From Pseudomonadota bacterium (lineage in GTDB: Bacteria > Pseudomonadota > Alphaproteobacteria > Rhizobiales > Rhizobiaceae): a DNA stretch of 19,845 nt. A program made the translations under genes and the position numbers. A model generated the notes under the pieces. The model was not told where the DNA came from. It saw nothing but the letters and a program-made list of their open reading frames with translations, and did no database searches. The stretch's first letter is position 1. Each line of letters opens with the position of its first letter. Shown here in pieces: positions 1-6,584 of the stretch. The stretch lies in the NCBI GenBank assembly GCA_023419535.1, contig JAEZXX010000074.1:1-19845 (forward strand), written 5' to 3'.

Positions 1-117
1 CGCGAGATCCCCCCCGGCCTCTCCTCGGGGCAGCCCGGGGCCGGGGCGCGCGGGCGGCGCGCCGAGGCCGAGCGGATCACCGCCGAGCGGCGTCCCGACC
101 TTCTGCCCCGGTCCTGA
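1..117 (+). CDS. Partial C-terminus, possibly TrmD (tRNA m1G37 methyltransferase)
   Basis: An open frame enters from the left edge and stops at TGA 115-117. Its last 18 residues (RRAEAERITAERRPDLLP then RS) resemble the C-terminal tail of TrmD, which methylates G37 of tRNA and often lies just upstream of rplS in alphaproteobacteria; rplS is indeed 2.1 kb downstream here. The part just before the tail keeps the spacing and the L..SG of the usual TrmD segment, but the conserved His, Ile and Trp of SGxHxxIxxWRR appear as Pro, Gly and Gly codons. This could mean divergence, damage or poor sequence at this edge. Only 38 codons are visible, so the assignment rests on a short tail and on synteny. 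Confidence 0.4.
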   Translation, partial: REIPPGLSSGQPGAGARGRRAEAERITAERRPDLLPRS

Positions 118-159
118 CCGGCGCGGCCTGCGCTTCGCCCCGGCTAGAGCGGTCTCAGT

Positions 160-1092
160 CTACGCATCGGGCTTTCCGGAGATCGATTTCGGTCTTCGAG
201 CCGATGCCGTAGGGGTGAAGATCGACCAGAGCCGCCGCTCGCGCGGCATGCGGATGCGCTCGCGCAGCCAGGTCAGGAGCCCCGCGACGATGATGATGGC
301 GATGCCGACGAAGGAGAGTGCGTCCACCGGCTGCTCGAAGACCAGATAGGTGAAGGCGACCGCCCAGATCATCTGCGAATATTGCGGCGGGGCGATGTGG
401 CTCGCCGCCGCGCGGCGTGCGGCCACCATCAGGACGGCCTGGGCGACGGCGGCGAGCGCGCCGTAGACGAAGAGCCAGAGCAGCTGCCGCCCGTCCGGCA
501 TCACGAAGGTCGGCAGCATCAGGGCGCCGTTGATGAGGAACGGCCCGACGAGGCCGGCACCGAACAGCGAGATGCGCTTCTCGCGCGGGCCGATATAGCG
601 GTAGATGACGACCGAGGTCGCGGCCGAAAGGCCGGCGGCGACGGCCGCGACATGGCCGATGTCGAGCACCCGGAAGCCGGGACGCAGAACGACGAGGACC
701 CCGGCGAAGCCCAGCACCACGGCCGCCCAGCGCCACGGGCCCACCTGCTCCTTCAGGAACAGGACCGACAGGACCGTCACGAAGAGCGGCATCAGGAAGA
801 TGAGGGCGAAGGCCTCCGGCATCGGCAGGCGCGTGAAGGCGACGACCGCCGTCAGGCCGCCGAGCGTCTGGGCCAGCGCGCGGGCGATCCAGAGCGGCCA
901 GGAGACGGTGGAGAACACGTCGCTCGCGCGCTCCCCCTTGCCCGCCACGATCGGCAGCAGGAAGAAGCCGAGGAGGGCGCCGGTGAAGGCGACCTGCGCC
1001 GTCGGGATCGTGCCGCCCAGAAGCTTGATCGCCGCGTCCGAGATGGCGAAGAGCCCGTAGGCCACGAAGGCGAGGAAGACGCCGCTGCTCAT
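160..1092 (-). CDS. DMT superfamily (EamA) transporter
   Basis: A 310-residue inner-membrane protein of the drug/metabolite transporter superfamily, with about ten hydrophobic segments arranged as two EamA repeats. The first repeat begins at GVFLAFVAYGLFAISDAAIK and contains the typical RALAQTLGGLTAVVAFTRLPMPEA stretch in pieces. The second begins near residue 155 and ends in a basic cytoplasmic tail (about residues 275-310). The length matches the family norm of about 300. The chosen ATG starts right at the first helix; the frame is open far upstream, but those codons read as non-coding. No clear Shine-Dalgarno sequence precedes it. The substrate cannot be read from sequence; members export amino acids, metabolites or drugs. 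It lies downstream of a TauE/SafE gene on the same strand with a 128-base gap, so the two may be co-transcribed. Confidence 0.93.
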   Translation of the reverse strand: MSSGVFLAFVAYGLFAISDAAIKLLGGTIPTAQVAFTGALLGFFLLPIVAGKGERASDVFSTVSWPLWIARALAQTLGGLTAVVAFTRLPMPEAFALIFLMPLFVTVLSVLFLKEQVGPWRWAAVVLGFAGVLVVLRPGFRVLDIGHVAAVAAGLSAATSVVIYRYIGPREKRISLFGAGLVGPFLINGALMLPTFVMPDGRQLLWLFVYGALAAVAQAVLMVAARRAAASHIAPPQYSQMIWAVAFTYLVFEQPVDALSFVGIAIIIVAGLLTWLRERIRMPRERRLWSIFTPTASARRPKSISGKPDA

Positions 1093-1220
1093 GGGACCGG
1101 TCTTTCGAGCGAGGGCAAGAGGGGTGGGGAAATCGCGCGACCCCTCGCACCGAAGACAGGCGGCGGCAAGGCGGCCGCCCGCAATGCAGCGTTGCGCCGG
1201 CCGGGACGCCCGGATCGGGC

Positions 1221-2009
1221 TCAGCCGGTGACGAAGTAGTAGGCGGCGAGCGACAGGCCGACGAGGACGACGAAGCCGCGGACGTAGGGCTGCGGCACGC
1301 GCTTGGCCAGCCAGACGCCGAGATAGCCGCCGAGCGCCACGCCCGGCATGGCCGCCAGGGCGAACGGCCAGGCGACGATCCCGCCCGAGACGAAGACCAG
1401 GATCGCCACCAGCGAGATGACGTTGGAGAGGAGGTTCTTGATCGAGTTCAGGCGGTGGTAGTCGCCCCGGATCGTCAGGCTCATCGTCGCCAGCATGATG
1501 ATGCCCATGCCCGCCTGGAAGAAGCCGCCGTAGATGGCGGTGAAGAACTGGACGATCGCGCTCGTCCAGGTCGCGCCCGACTGTGGCGCGGCGTCGGAGG
1601 GGCGAGGCTTGGGCTTCAGATAGGGGCCGCCGGCGAAGATCGCGGTCGCGACAAGGAGGAGCCAGGGCACGAGGGCGCGGAACTGCTCGTTGTCGAGATT
1701 CACGAGGATGAAGGCGCCGCCGAGCGACCCGGCGATGGAGACGGCGGCCAGCACCAAAGCCGAGCGCCAGATCTTCCTCAGATCGCTCCAATAGGCGAGC
1801 GTGGAGGTGACGTAGCCGGGAAACTGCGAGACGGCCGAACTGGCGCTCGCCGCGATCGGCGGCAGGCCGGCGAGCGTGTAGGCGCCGAAGGTGAGGAAGG
1901 TGCCGCCGCCGGCGATGGCGTTGATCGCGCCGGCGAAGAGACCCGCGAGGAACAGAAGACCGATGGTCAGGAGGTCGAGCCCGAAGAACTCGATCGTCGC
2001 GATGTCCAT
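1221..2009 (-). CDS. TauE/SafE (TSUP) family transporter
   Basis: A 262-residue integral membrane protein of the sulfite exporter TauE/SafE family. It shows the N-terminal hydrophobic block followed by the family signature FAGAINAIAGGGTFLTFGAY (about residues 25-44), and a second related half starting near AGMGIIMLATMSLTIRGDYHRLNSIKN, where the N-x-IKN element is typical. Members move small organosulfur or organic anions such as sulfite or sulfoacetate; the substrate here is not determined. The ATG at 2009 follows GGGAGG on the minus strand at good spacing. The gene is divergent from rplS across 250 bases and reads towards the DMT transporter. No sulfur-metabolism gene adjoins it, although a sulfatase lies 8 kb away. 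Confidence 0.93.
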   Translation of the reverse strand: MDIATIEFFGLDLLTIGLLFLAGLFAGAINAIAGGGTFLTFGAYTLAGLPPIAASASSAVSQFPGYVTSTLAYWSDLRKIWRSALVLAAVSIAGSLGGAFILVNLDNEQFRALVPWLLLVATAIFAGGPYLKPKPRPSDAAPQSGATWTSAIVQFFTAIYGGFFQAGMGIIMLATMSLTIRGDYHRLNSIKNLLSNVISLVAILVFVSGGIVAWPFALAAMPGVALGGYLGVWLAKRVPQPYVRGFVVLVGLSLAAYYFVTG

Positions 2010-2259
2010 GGCCGTGGCCTCCCGCTGGCCCCGTTCGCAAAGGCGGCCTTATCGTTCGCCGCTGGCGATAGCGCGGGCCTGCCGCGCTGGCAATGGGTGG
2101 AGCGGGCGGGACCCGATCGGGCAGGGCGGTGCGCTCGACGGGGCCCCTCGACAGGGAGGCGGCTTTCGTGTAGGAGCCCGCGCGTCCCTCGACAAAAACT
2201 TGACCGTTCAATCGGCCATGACCGGAACGATCCGGCATGAAACCAAGACTGAGGATCCC

Positions 2260-2721
2260 ATGGACATCATCGCCGAGCTGAATGCGGCCGAAACCGCCCG
2301 CATCGACGCCATCCGCACCCTTCCCTCCTTCTCCCCGGGCGACACGCTGCGCGTCAACGTGCGCGTCACCGAGGGCACGCGCACGCGCGTCCAGGCCTAT
2401 GAGGGCGTCTGCATCGCGCGCTCGGGCGGCGGGCTGCAGGAGAACTTCACGGTCCGCAAGATCTCGTACGGCGAGGGCGTGGAGCGCGTGTTCCCGGTCT
2501 ACTCGCCGATGGTGGAGTCGGTCGAGGTGGTGCGCCGCGGCCGCGTGCGCCGCGCCAAGCTCTATTACCTGCGCGATCGCCGCGGCAAGTCGGCCCGCAT
2601 CGTCGAGGCGACCAACGCCCGCGCGCGCAAGCTGAACGACGACGCCCGCTCGGTCGCCGCCGAAGGCCGCGCCAAGGCGCAGGCCGAGAAGCAGGCCGCC
2701 AAGGCCGACGCCGCCGAGTAA
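2260..2721 (+). CDS. rplS: 50S ribosomal protein L19
   Basis: A 153-residue L19, which sits at the interface of the 30S and 50S subunits. The family core is intact: MDIIAELNAAETAR at the N-terminus, then FSPGDTLRVNVRVTEGTRTR, the QAYEGVCIARSGGG loop and the EGVERVFPVYSP block, then RRGRVRRAKLYYLRDRRGKSARI. It is longer than the roughly 115-residue enteric form because of an Ala/Lys/Glu-rich C-terminal extension (about residues 118-153), as seen in other alphaproteobacteria. The frame is open far upstream, but the ATG at 2260 is chosen because L19 begins this way and GAGGA lies just before it. TTGACC at 2200-2205 could be a -35 box, but I see no good -10. It is the only complete plus-strand gene here. 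Confidence 0.98.
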   Translation: MDIIAELNAAETARIDAIRTLPSFSPGDTLRVNVRVTEGTRTRVQAYEGVCIARSGGGLQENFTVRKISYGEGVERVFPVYSPMVESVEVVRRGRVRRAKLYYLRDRRGKSARIVEATNARARKLNDDARSVAAEGRAKAQAEKQAAKADAAE

Positions 2722-2746
2722 ATTCGGGCGTTTCTGTTCGATCATG

Positions 2747-2778
2747 AAAAGGGGCGGTCCCGGCGGGCCGCCCCTTTT
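2747..2778. terminator. Bidirectional intrinsic terminator between rplS and the muramidase gene
   Basis: An 11-bp perfect stem, AAAAGGGGCGG at 2747-2757 with CCGCCCCTTTT at 2768-2778, is followed by one more T. The loop can form a further CCC/GGG pairing. The A-run on one side and T-run on the other give U-tails in both directions, so it can end rplS (26 bases upstream) and also the convergent minus-strand muramidase gene, which stops at 2849. Confidence 0.9.
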
Positions 2779-2848
2779 TCGTGCGGCAATGCCCGCAGAC
2801 CGCGCCACCGCCGGCGCCGCAGCGCGAGCCGGCCGGCGCGCCGCGGTC

Positions 2849-3451
2849 TCAGGACCCCGCCAGCAGGCGCCGCGCGGTGATGAGCGCGGCGGCGATCTTG
2901 GTGTCGTAGCGGTTGCGGGCGAAGGCCGGGCCGTTGTAGCGGCGCGCGAAGCCCGCGGCCTCGCCGCGCTCCAGCAGGCGGTGGAGGCCGCCGAGCGACA
3001 GGAAGCGGGCCGCGATGTCGAACTGCCCGTCGGCGGAGGCGCGGGCCGTTCTCGCCAGCCCCAGCGGGCCCTCATAGCCGAGCGCCCTCCAATGCGATCC
3101 CATGACCTGGGCCAGACCCCAGGAGGTGGAGGCGTAGGCGGCGTCGGCGTCGATCGAGGCCGCGCGCGACAGAAGGGCCCAGCGCGCGGGCTGCGAGACG
3201 GGGTTCCGAACGGCCCCGGCCCGCGGATGGGCAAGGCCCGCGGTCCGGGCGATGCGGCGCGCGTCGCCCGCCAGCAGGCGGTCGAAATAATGGCCCTCGA
3301 AGCGGATCAGCGGCTCGTTCCTGTCTCCGACCCGGGCGAAGGCCCTGCCGTCCGTCTCCACGATGGAGACCGCCAGCAGGACGGCCGGGGCAACGCCCGC
3401 GGCCGTACCGACGCGTCTGGCCGCTTCGATGACTTCGCTGGAGATCGCCAT
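2849..3451 (-). CDS. Stand-alone N-acetylmuramidase-domain protein (DUF3380 type)
   Basis: A 200-residue protein consisting of essentially one N-acetylmuramidase (DUF3380-like) domain, a family known from phage endolysins that cleaves the glycan strands of peptidoglycan. Visible landmarks are VSIVETDG, where the Glu is the expected catalytic residue (about residue 32), RFEGHYFDRLL, and TSWGLAQVMGSHW (about residues 109-121). The C-terminal YNGP...YDTKIAAAL block also fits. No signal peptide, membrane anchor or cell-wall-binding domain is present, so export would need a holin or another route, or the protein acts inside the cell. The ATG at 3451 is chosen because AAGGAGG precedes it at ideal spacing. 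No other phage gene is nearby. It lies downstream of dadA on the same strand, separated by a repeat. Confidence 0.85.
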   Translation of the reverse strand: MAISSEVIEAARRVGTAAGVAPAVLLAVSIVETDGRAFARVGDRNEPLIRFEGHYFDRLLAGDARRIARTAGLAHPRAGAVRNPVSQPARWALLSRAASIDADAAYASTSWGLAQVMGSHWRALGYEGPLGLARTARASADGQFDIAARFLSLGGLHRLLERGEAAGFARRYNGPAFARNRYDTKIAAALITARRLLAGS

Positions 3452-3527
3452 GCCCTGCCTCCTTCGATGGGGAAGCGCCGATTGTCGGCGACGGGGAGGC
3501 GAGGGGGACAAGTTCGGGCGACGAAGC

Positions 3528-3580
3528 CGCGTCCTTCTCCCCCTCGGGGAGAAGGTGCCGGGAGGAGGATGAGGGCTTCG
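3528..3580 (+). repeat. RIME/REP-like palindromic repeat, copy A
   Basis: Contains the inverted repeat CCTTCTCCCC (3533-3542) and GGGGAGAAGG (3546-3555), followed by the conserved tail TGCCGG.AGG.GGATGAGGGCTTCG. Apart from about three bases it is the same as the right half of the element at 11628-11675. It lies between dadA and the muramidase gene. Confidence 0.8.
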
Positions 3581-3584
3581 AAGG

Positions 3585-3689
3585 CGGCGACGCCGAGCCC
3601 TGGGCCTCCTCCTCGAAGAGGTCGGCCTGCGTTCCGGCCCGGGTGAAGACGACGTCGCTCCCGGACAGCTTGTAGATCCGCGAATGCAA
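3585..3689 (-). pseudogene. Possible small gene or gene remnant after dadA, unknown function
   Basis: Past the dadA stop, in the same frame, the sequence stays open, and the stretch from TTG at 3689 shows a coding-like pattern: nearly every third base is G or C while second bases are A/T-rich. The product would begin MHSRIYKLSGSDVVFTRAG and continue QADLFEEEAQGSASP before it runs into the palindromic repeat at 3580 and below. I do not recognise the sequence. It could be a short gene with a TTG start, the remnant of one cut by the repeat, or a former C-terminal extension of DadA. No good ribosome-binding site is visible, so chance remains possible. Confidence 0.2.
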
Positions 3690-3731
3690 GGCTTCGCTCG
3701 CCGAGGAGGTGACGCCCGGCTGTCTCCGATC

Positions 3732-5045
3732 CTAGGCCGCGCGGGCCAGCGCCTCGCGGCCCTTCTCGCGCTCCAGCGTCCGCAGCGAGGCGCCCGGGAC
3801 CGGCCGGGTGCCCATGTCGCCGGCCATCTCGCCCGCGATCATGTCCGCCGTGATCGCCGAGAGGGTCCAGCCGAGATGCCCGTGGCCGGTGTTGTAGTAG
3901 ACGCCCTTGTGGCGGCCGGCGCCCACGCGCGGCATCATGTCGGGCATCATCGGGCGGAGCCCCGCCCAGGGCACGACCGAGGCCGTGCCGATGCCGGGGA
4001 AGCGGTGGCGGCACCATGCCACCAGCGGCTTGATGCGGTCCCAGCGGATGTCGCGGTTCTCGCCCGCGAACTCGGCCGTGCCGGCGATGCGCATGCGGTC
4101 CTGCCCGAGGCGCGAGGTGACGATCTTGGCCTTGTCGTCGAGAAGCGAGACCCAGGGCGCGCCGGCCCGGCTCTCCCCGTCCTCCAGATTGACGGTGATC
4201 GAATAGCCCTTCACCGGATAGATGTTCACCCGGTCGCCGAGCTGGGCGGCGAATCGGCGCGAGGCGACGCCGGCGCAGACCACCACCGCGTCGTAGCGGT
4301 CGAGGCGCTTGGGCTCGTCGGTCGTCTCCCACTCCACCGTGACGCCGTCCTCGTCGTGGCGGAGCTGCGAGACGTCCGCGTCGTAGCGGATCTTCACGCC
4401 CGCGCGCTCGCAGGCGTCCGAGAGGCCGCGCGTGTATTTATGGATGTCGCCCGTGAAGTCGCTCTCGGTGAAGAAGCCGCCGTGGAAGGTGCCGGCGAGC
4501 GTCGGCTCGATGGCGCGGATCTCCTCGTTGGTCACCGCGCGGCGCGACAGGCCCGCCCTGGCGTAGAGCTCCGTCACGCGCGCTGCGTGCTCGTATTCGG
4601 ACTTCGATTCGTAGACGTGGAGGATGCCGCGCTTCTCGAGGTCGAAGGAGAAGCCCTCGGCCTCGGCCATGCCGACGAGATGCTCGCGCGCCGCGATCGC
4701 CATGCGGGCGGTGGCGATCGTGTTCTCCTCGTAGGAGCGGGCGGCGAGCACGAACTCGGCCATCCAGGACAGCTTGTGCCAAGTGGGCGCAGGATGGACG
4801 AGGAGCGGCGCGTCCTTCTTCAGCATCCACTTGATGCCCTTGATGAAGGTCGCCGGATTGTTCCAGACCTCGGCGTTGGAGGCCGAGAGCTGGCCGCCAT
4901 TGGCGAAGGAAGTCTCCATGCCGGCGAAGGGCTGGCGGTCGAAGACCGTCACGTCGAAGCCCTGGCGCATCAGCTTGTAGGCGGTGGTGATGCCGGTGAT
5001 GCCGGCACCGACGACGGCGACGGATTTCGCGGAGGAGGCGAGCAT
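3732..5045 (-). CDS. dadA: D-amino acid dehydrogenase (DadA-like FAD-dependent oxidoreductase)
   Basis: A 437-residue FAD-dependent oxidoreductase of the DadA group, which oxidatively deaminates D-amino acids (classically D-alanine) at the inner membrane and passes electrons to the respiratory chain. The dinucleotide-binding motif VVGAGITGITTAYKL lies at about residues 11-25, with FDRQ ending the second beta strand and the DadA-typical ANGGQLS just after residue 48. SDFTGDIHKYTRGL in the middle and GHGHLGWTLS near the C-terminus are also family hallmarks. Length fits. The ATG at 5045 has only a weak Shine-Dalgarno sequence and lies inside a hairpin. A tandem glycine riboswitch precedes the gene, so glycine probably controls it; that raises the possibility that glycine, or a route coupled to it, is a physiological substrate. 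No alanine racemase gene is adjacent. Confidence 0.93.
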   Translation of the reverse strand: MLASSAKSVAVVGAGITGITTAYKLMRQGFDVTVFDRQPFAGMETSFANGGQLSASNAEVWNNPATFIKGIKWMLKKDAPLLVHPAPTWHKLSWMAEFVLAARSYEENTIATARMAIAAREHLVGMAEAEGFSFDLEKRGILHVYESKSEYEHAARVTELYARAGLSRRAVTNEEIRAIEPTLAGTFHGGFFTESDFTGDIHKYTRGLSDACERAGVKIRYDADVSQLRHDEDGVTVEWETTDEPKRLDRYDAVVVCAGVASRRFAAQLGDRVNIYPVKGYSITVNLEDGESRAGAPWVSLLDDKAKIVTSRLGQDRMRIAGTAEFAGENRDIRWDRIKPLVAWCRHRFPGIGTASVVPWAGLRPMMPDMMPRVGAGRHKGVYYNTGHGHLGWTLSAITADMIAGEMAGDMGTRPVPGASLRTLEREKGREALARAA

Positions 5046-5046
5046 T

Positions 5047-5102
5047 GGGCACGATCCCGATCGAACGCCGGCGCTCTGGCTCGAAGCGTTCTCGTCGTGC
5101 CC
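5047..5102 (-). promoter_or_regulatory. Candidate riboswitch expression platform hairpin at the dadA start
   Basis: GGGCACGA at 5047-5054 pairs perfectly with TCGTGCCC at 5095-5102, and within it GAACGC at 5063-5068 pairs with GCGTTC at 5086-5091. On the minus-strand RNA this long hairpin begins at the last bases of aptamer 2 and ends one base before the dadA AUG. It could hide the weak ribosome-binding region, so a translational switch is more likely than termination: there is no U-run after the stem. This is inference from pairing only. Confidence 0.5.
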
Positions 5103-5289
5103 CTCTCCGTCATTGGCCTGAGAGCTTCACGGATGTCCGGAGGATTCCGGCCGTCCGCTTTCTCCTTCGGCGGACGGACGCCACAACGCCCGTCACTCTC
5201 CGGATTTCAAAACGCCGCGCGGTCCTTTTGCCTGAGAGATTCCGGGGCGGTTGCTCCTTCGGCGCCGGCCTCGAGGACCGGTCTCTCCC
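5103..5289 (-). promoter_or_regulatory. Tandem glycine riboswitch upstream of dadA
   Basis: Two glycine aptamers are seen on the minus strand. Aptamer 1 (about 5289 down to 5217) has GGGAGAG, then GCGCCGAAGGAGCAA and CTCTCAGGCAAAAGGACC, which are near-perfect consensus elements. Aptamer 2 (about 5203 down to 5103) has CCGGAGAG, CGTCCGCCGAAGGAGAAAG with a long extra stem (CGTCCG pairing with CGGACG), and CTCTCAGGCCAATGACGGAGAGG. A P1 stem TCCG/CGGA can close aptamer 2. The linker between aptamers is short, as in known cooperative tandems. The element ends 58 bases before the dadA ATG and is the only leader between the ugpC end and dadA. Confidence 0.95.
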
Positions 5290-5311
5290 GCGGCGGCGGT
5301 TGATGGTTCGC

Positions 5312-5341
5312 AAGGTACAGGAGGCCTACCCACCGGGCAAG
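5312..5341 (-). promoter_or_regulatory. Candidate promoter for the riboswitch-dadA transcript
   Basis: On the minus strand CTTGCC (5341-5336) and TACCTT (5317-5312) are spaced by 18 bases and would start RNA near 5305, about 15 bases before aptamer 1. Matches are moderate, so this is one possibility. Confidence 0.25.
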
Positions 5342-5403
5342 ATCAAAGAATGTGCAGCCGCGGTGATGGTCGCGCTGTCCGTCACGATCCCCTGCCGCGC
5401 GCC

Positions 5404-5449
5404 AAGCCCTCATCCGGCTGCCGCCCCCTTCTCCTCGTGCGGGAGAAGG
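5404..5449 (-). repeat. RIME/REP-like palindromic repeat, copy B
   Basis: AAGCCCTCATCCGGCTGCCG is followed by the inverted repeat CCTTCTCC (5427-5434) and GGAGAAGG (5442-5449). It is in opposite orientation to copy A. It lies 45 bases downstream of the ugpC stop, where its hairpin may protect or end the ugp transcript before the dadA promoter. Confidence 0.75.
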
Positions 5450-5494
5450 CGAAGCGTGAACGCGGGGCTCGGCTTCGAACCCGAGGATCGCGCT

Positions 5495-6583
5495 TCACGC
5501 CGCGATGCGCTGGCCCGACTCGGTGTCGAAGAGATGGAGATGCGCCGGATCGGCGAGCGCGGTGACGCTGTCGCCGATCTCGTGGCGCGCATAGCCGGGC
5601 AGGCGGACCGCGATCTCCGGTCCGCCGCCCTTGGGCTGGCCGTAGACGTAGCTCTCGGCACCGACGATCTCGACCGCCGAGACGGTGAGGTCGAAGGCCG
5701 GTCGGTCGGCCGGCGCCGAGCCGTTCCGGGCCGGTGTCCCTTCTCCTGCCAGGCTCATGTGCTCGGGGCGCATGCCGAGGGTGCGGCCCGGCGCGATGCC
5801 GCGATGGGAGGCGAGGCCGGCGACGTGCCCGCCGGTCTCCGGCCCGATGGGCACGAGGTTCATGGCCGGCGAGCCGATGAAGGAGGCGACGAAGAGCGAG
5901 GCCGGACGCTCGTAGAGTTCGAGCGGCGTGCCGACCTGCTCGATTCGCCCGGCGTTCAGGACGACGAGCCGGTCGGCGAGCGTCATCGCCTCCAGCTGGT
6001 CGTGGGTGACGTAGAGGCTCGTCGTCTTCAGCCGCTTCTGCAGCGAGCGGATCTCGGCGCGCATCTGCACGCGCAGCTTGGCGTCAAGGTTCGACAAGGG
6101 CTCGTCGAAGAGGAAGGCGGCCGGCTCGCGCACGATGGCCCGGCCCATGGCGACGCGCTGGCGCTGGCCGCCGGAGAGCTGCCGGGGCTTGCGGTCGAGC
6201 AGCGCCTCGATCTGGAGATTGGCGGCCGTCGCCTGGATGCGGCGCTCGATCTCTTCCCTTCGCGTGCCCTGATTCTTCAGTCCGTAGGAGAGGTTCTGGC
6301 GCACCGTCATGTGCGGATAGAGCGCGTAGTTCTGGAACACCATGGCGATGTCTCGGCTAGCCGGCTCCAGGCCGTTGACGACCTTGTCGCCGATCCGCAC
6401 CTCTCCGCGCGTGATCGATTCCAGCCCCGCGACCATGCGGAGCAGGGTGGACTTGCCGCAGCCGGACGGGCCGACGAGCACGACGAACTCGCCGTCCTCG
6501 ATCGCGAGCGACACGCCCTTGACCGCCTCTTCGGTGCCGCCCGGATAGGTCTTGCCGACCTCGTTCAGTTCGATGGAGGCCAA
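5495..6583 (-). CDS. ugpC: sn-Glycerol-3-phosphate ABC transporter ATP-binding protein
   Basis: A 362-residue ATPase of the UgpC/MalK type that powers import of sn-glycerol 3-phosphate. The nucleotide-binding domain holds Walker A GPSGCGKST (residues 38-46), the Q-loop at Q84, signature LSGGQ (136-140), Walker B FLFDEP (157-162) and the H-loop at H194. The C-terminal third is an OB-fold regulatory (TOBE-like) region, as in MalK-group ATPases. The likely start is TTG at 6583: a single base separates it from the ugpE TGA, CGGAGAA precedes it, and the product then begins MASIELNEVGK, as is normal for the family. It is the last gene of ugpBAEC, and close coupling to ugpE suggests translation by reinitiation. 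UgpQ phosphodiesterase is not next to it. Confidence 0.95.
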   Translation of the reverse strand: MASIELNEVGKTYPGGTEEAVKGVSLAIEDGEFVVLVGPSGCGKSTLLRMVAGLESITRGEVRIGDKVVNGLEPASRDIAMVFQNYALYPHMTVRQNLSYGLKNQGTRREEIERRIQATAANLQIEALLDRKPRQLSGGQRQRVAMGRAIVREPAAFLFDEPLSNLDAKLRVQMRAEIRSLQKRLKTTSLYVTHDQLEAMTLADRLVVLNAGRIEQVGTPLELYERPASLFVASFIGSPAMNLVPIGPETGGHVAGLASHRGIAPGRTLGMRPEHMSLAGEGTPARNGSAPADRPAFDLTVSAVEIVGAESYVYGQPKGGGPEIAVRLPGYARHEIGDSVTALADPAHLHLFDTESGQRIAA

Positions 6584-6584
6584 C

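Noticed and set aside
2041..2259. A possible longer rplS start or a small upstream gene between TauE and rplS
   Set aside because: The open frame upstream of the L19 ATG has no family match, and L19 proteins start at the chosen ATG with a ribosome-binding site; I see no supported gene there.
160..3234. A minus-strand open frame of more than 1000 codons spanning the DMT gene, the TauE gene, rplS and part of the muramidase
   Set aside because: Only its last 310 codons are a real gene. The rest runs in wrong frames through other clear genes, so it is not a fusion protein.
3528..3580. The palindromic repeats as possible CRISPR repeats
   Set aside because: Copies are kilobases apart, in both orientations, with no regular spacers and no cas genes.
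3684..5303. A plus-strand open frame of about 540 codons opposite dadA
   Set aside because: It mirrors the codon pattern of dadA and crosses the glycine riboswitch; no domain or ribosome-binding site supports it.
5468..5485. A stem with a TTCGAA loop after ugpC that resembles a tRNA T-arm on the minus strand
   Set aside because: Stem pairing does not extend to a proper T-arm, and no acceptor, D or anticodon arm can be placed around it.
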